NCBI RefSeq assembly: GCF_000186225.1
Contig: NC_014933.1
Coordinates: 558,001-622,000, forward strand
Length of the DNA stretch: 64,000 nt
Source: Bacteroides helcogenes P 36-108
Lineage (GTDB): Bacteria > Bacteroidota > Bacteroidia > Bacteroidales > Bacteroidaceae
Direction: 5' to 3'
The translations under genes were made by a program, and so were the position numbers. How positions within the stretch are numbered: position 1 is the first letter of the stretch; every line of letters starts with the position of its first letter. This document shows positions 61,936-64,000 of the stretch, piece after piece. The notes beneath the pieces are model-generated. The model was given only the letters and a program-made list of their open reading frames with translations. It did not search any database and was not told the origin of the DNA.

Positions 61936-64000
61936 TCACTCCACCATCACTTCGTCAAAGTAGATGCGCGCCTCTTGTCCCGGACGTACATGGGTGGCGG
62001 GGCAATGGCCCGCACCGCACGCCACGATACGGACATAGCGTGCCGTGTGGTCTATGTCCAAAGTCACGTCCTCCTTGAAAGTGCCCTCGCGAAAGATGTC
62101 TGCTCCGTCAAAAGTCCGTTCCGCAGCCTTTCGGTAGTCCTTGTCGTCGGCCGAGAGCCATGCCTCTATCTTCGCAGGTTTGTGTGCCGCCATGCCGTAG
62201 TTGGTAATCGTGCCCAACGTCAGACGGCTCACCGCTTCGGGCTTCTCAAGGTCGATGGTGAAAGAAACGGTATCGTTCTTCGCCCACGAGCACCATTCGG
62301 AATCGGTATATTTCAGGCTTCCGCGCACACCGTTCACCAAAGTGTAAAGCCCGTTGGCTCCTGCTCCGCGTATCGGTTTGCCCGTGGCCTTGTTGCGGCC
62401 GACAGGCAACTCCAGCGTACATCCCATCTGCCTGCCGCCGGCAAAGGTGGCGGCCCGCAACGTGCAGGCGGCGTCAAAGAACAATTCTTTTGTGTAAAGG
62501 GCCGATTGCGCCGCGGGCATGCTTCCGTCGGTGGTATAGCGTATCTCCACATCGGGACGGATGCAATCCAGCGATACCTGCAAGCGTCCGTCCGCGGGTG
62601 TCACCGTCTGCTGTATATTGTACATGGAGCGCGCGCAGGTTATTCCCTTTGCCTCGACGTGTGCGTTGAGACGATCCATCGCCTTGAGGTACGAGGGCCA
62701 GTCTTTGCGTTCGGGCCTTGTCCATGCCACCTCCGCCAGTGCTGAAAGACGGGGGAAAAGCAGATAGTCCACATCATAGGGATTGTTGCAGAATTCCGTC
62801 CAGAGCGAAGCCTGCACACCCATCAGCAGCCGGCTGATGTCGGACGTCCACTCCTTCTGCACCGGCTCGTAGTCATACACGTCTTTCAGCGTGTTATTGC
62901 CGAAGTAAGTCAGTGGCTCAAACCATTGCGGCCCCTGATAGCGGATGAAGTAAAGTACGCGTGCGGGCGTCATCACAAAGCGATGTCCCTGCCGCGCTGC
63001 CTTCACCGCCGCCTGTCCGTAGCCCTGCCAGCCGAAGATGATGGCATCTTCGGGGATGTCGGTATTGGTCAGCTCGTCCCAGCCCATCACCTCACGCCCC
63101 TTGCTCTGCACATAGCGGGCCATGCGTGCCATGAAGTAGCCTTGCAAGGCTTCTTCGTCTTTCAGGCCTTCGGCCTTCATGCGGGCTTGGCACAAGGGGC
63201 ATTCCTTCCAGTGAGTCTTCCAGGCTTCATCGCCGCCCAGATGGATGTAACGGGAAGGGAAAAGTTCAGCCACCTCGTCTATCACTCCCTGCAAGAAGCT
63301 GAAAACACTGTCATTGCCCGCACAAAAGATGATATCGGCATGGTTTCCGCCCAAGCCGGGAAGCACACCGATGAACTTGTCCACCACCGGGCAGGCCAGC
63401 AAGGGATAAGCCGCCAGCGCAGCATTGCTGTGGGCGGGCATCTCTATTTCGGGAATCACTTCTATGTGGCGTGCCGTGGCATACGTCACGATCTCACGGA
63501 TGTCATCCTGCGTATAGAAGCCCTCTTCCACGGTGGGCTGTCCCTGACGGGGGTTGCGGCGTTCGGGAAAGGGCTTGTCACGGTGATCCACACGGCGTGA
63601 GCCAATCTTTGTAAGCAACGGGTAGCGCTTGATTTCAATCCTCCATCCGTTGTCGTCCACCAAATGCAGGTGCAGCTTGTTCAGCTTCATCATCGCCATG
63701 CAGTCAATGATGCGCAGCAGATTCTCCTTGGGGGTGAAGAAACGTGCCACATCCATCATCAGCCCCCGATAGCCGAAGCGCGGACTGTCCGTGATGGTCA
63801 TGGCGGGTATCAGCCATTCGGTGTCGGGCTGTGCCACGCCGCCCTCTATCGCGGGCGGCAGCAGTTGCCGGATGCTCTGCAAGGCGTAGAAGAAGCCCTG
63901 TGCACCCGAAGCATGCACACGTATCCCTTTTGCCGTAACGGACAGGCGATAAGCTTCGGGGGGCAAAGCAGCATCGGTAAGCAGCCGCACCTCACCGCCC
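61936..64000 (-). CDS. GH20 beta-N-acetylhexosaminidase (5' end beyond the window)
   Basis: At least 688 codons; the frame is open to the right edge, so the start lies outside. The GH20b-like region (GIRVHASGAQGFFYALQSIRQLL) is followed by the catalytic barrel with LHLHLVDDNGWRIE and the catalytic pair in HLGGDEAWK (Asp-Glu), then a chitobiase-type C-terminal segment (VEIRYTTDGSMP) and a discoidin-like end. It removes terminal GlcNAc/GalNAc. With GH2 and GH29 it would strip fucose, galactose and hexosamine from mucin or N-glycan chains. Confidence 0.93.
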   Translation of the reverse strand, partial: GGEVRLLTDAALPPEAYRLSVTAKGIRVHASGAQGFFYALQSIRQLLPPAIEGGVAQPDTEWLIPAMTITDSPRFGYRGLMMDVARFFTPKENLLRIIDCMAMMKLNKLHLHLVDDNGWRIEIKRYPLLTKIGSRRVDHRDKPFPERRNPRQGQPTVEEGFYTQDDIREIVTYATARHIEVIPEIEMPAHSNAALAAYPLLACPVVDKFIGVLPGLGGNHADIIFCAGNDSVFSFLQGVIDEVAELFPSRYIHLGGDEAWKTHWKECPLCQARMKAEGLKDEEALQGYFMARMARYVQSKGREVMGWDELTNTDIPEDAIIFGWQGYGQAAVKAARQGHRFVMTPARVLYFIRYQGPQWFEPLTYFGNNTLKDVYDYEPVQKEWTSDISRLLMGVQASLWTEFCNNPYDVDYLLFPRLSALAEVAWTRPERKDWPSYLKAMDRLNAHVEAKGITCARSMYNIQQTVTPADGRLQVSLDCIRPDVEIRYTTDGSMPAAQSALYTKELFFDAACTLRAATFAGGRQMGCTLELPVGRNKATGKPIRGAGANGLYTLVNGVRGSLKYTDSEWCSWAKNDTVSFTIDLEKPEAVSRLTLGTITNYGMAAHKPAKIEAWLSADDKDYRKAAERTFDGADIFREGTFKEDVTLDIDHTARYVRIVACGAGHCPATHVRPGQEARIYFDEVMVE

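Overview
The window looks like a chromosomal segment of a gut Bacteroides species. The evidence is two SusC/SusD pairs, a one-protein hybrid two-component regulator, fimbrillin (Mfa-like) lipoproteins, a probable glycine-lipid acyltransferase pair, and repeated use of the Bacteroides promoter -7 element TAnnTTTG with TTTG/TTG about 19-21 bp upstream. I see no tRNA, rRNA, CRISPR array or intact transposase.

Layout. (1) 0.2-3 kb: a small unit of zinc-ribbon protein, DUF4373 protein, HU-like protein, amidase and 'smalltalk' peptide, ending in a terminator. Such units are commonly seen beside Bacteroides capsule or mobile regions. (2) 3.5-10.4 kb: a fimbrial locus (OmpA/DUF3575 protein, DUF5119 Mfa2-like subunit, two fimbrillins, and a larger fimbrillin with a lectin-like C-terminus). 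(3) 8.1-16.5 kb, interleaved with the fimbrial genes: an accessory array holding three paralogous pairs of a ~50-residue protein and a GNAT toxin-like acetyltransferase, a HigBA pair, a RhuM-PLD protein, an M15 peptidase, a broken fimbrillin and gene relics. Several units share a conserved upstream leader and an 89-bp terminator repeat, so they look like exchangeable cassettes. A previously unlisted pair of tiny membrane-peptide ORFs with its own promoter and terminator lies at 10.5-10.75 kb on the minus strand.

(4) 16.6-27.8 kb, minus strand: prfB, then a polysaccharide utilisation locus (SusC, SusD, GH3, a DUF5009 membrane protein and a GHL10-like hydrolase). (5) 28.4-37.2 kb: an M16 peptidase, an acyl-CoA synthetase, a membrane-anchored HTH regulator with two lipoproteins (one DUF1573, one Cys-rich), and an M20 deacylase (probably ArgE-like). 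(6) 37.4-48.2 kb: a second utilisation locus (SusC, SusD, serine-type sulfatase and a hybrid regulator whose phospho-accepting His is replaced by Asn).

(7) 48.3-56.7 kb: a housekeeping block (EnvC-like, DUF4292, TPR lipoprotein, dut; dGTPase; glsB/glsA-like lipid acyltransferases; ECF sigma factor). (8) 56.9-64 kb: host-glycan exoglycosidases (GH29 fucosidase, GH2 beta-galactosidase, GH20 hexosaminidase, the last running off the right edge). A 22-bp-period palindromic repeat built on TATATAGATGCAG recurs at four intergenic sites (0.1, 28.2, 42.5 and 56.8 kb).
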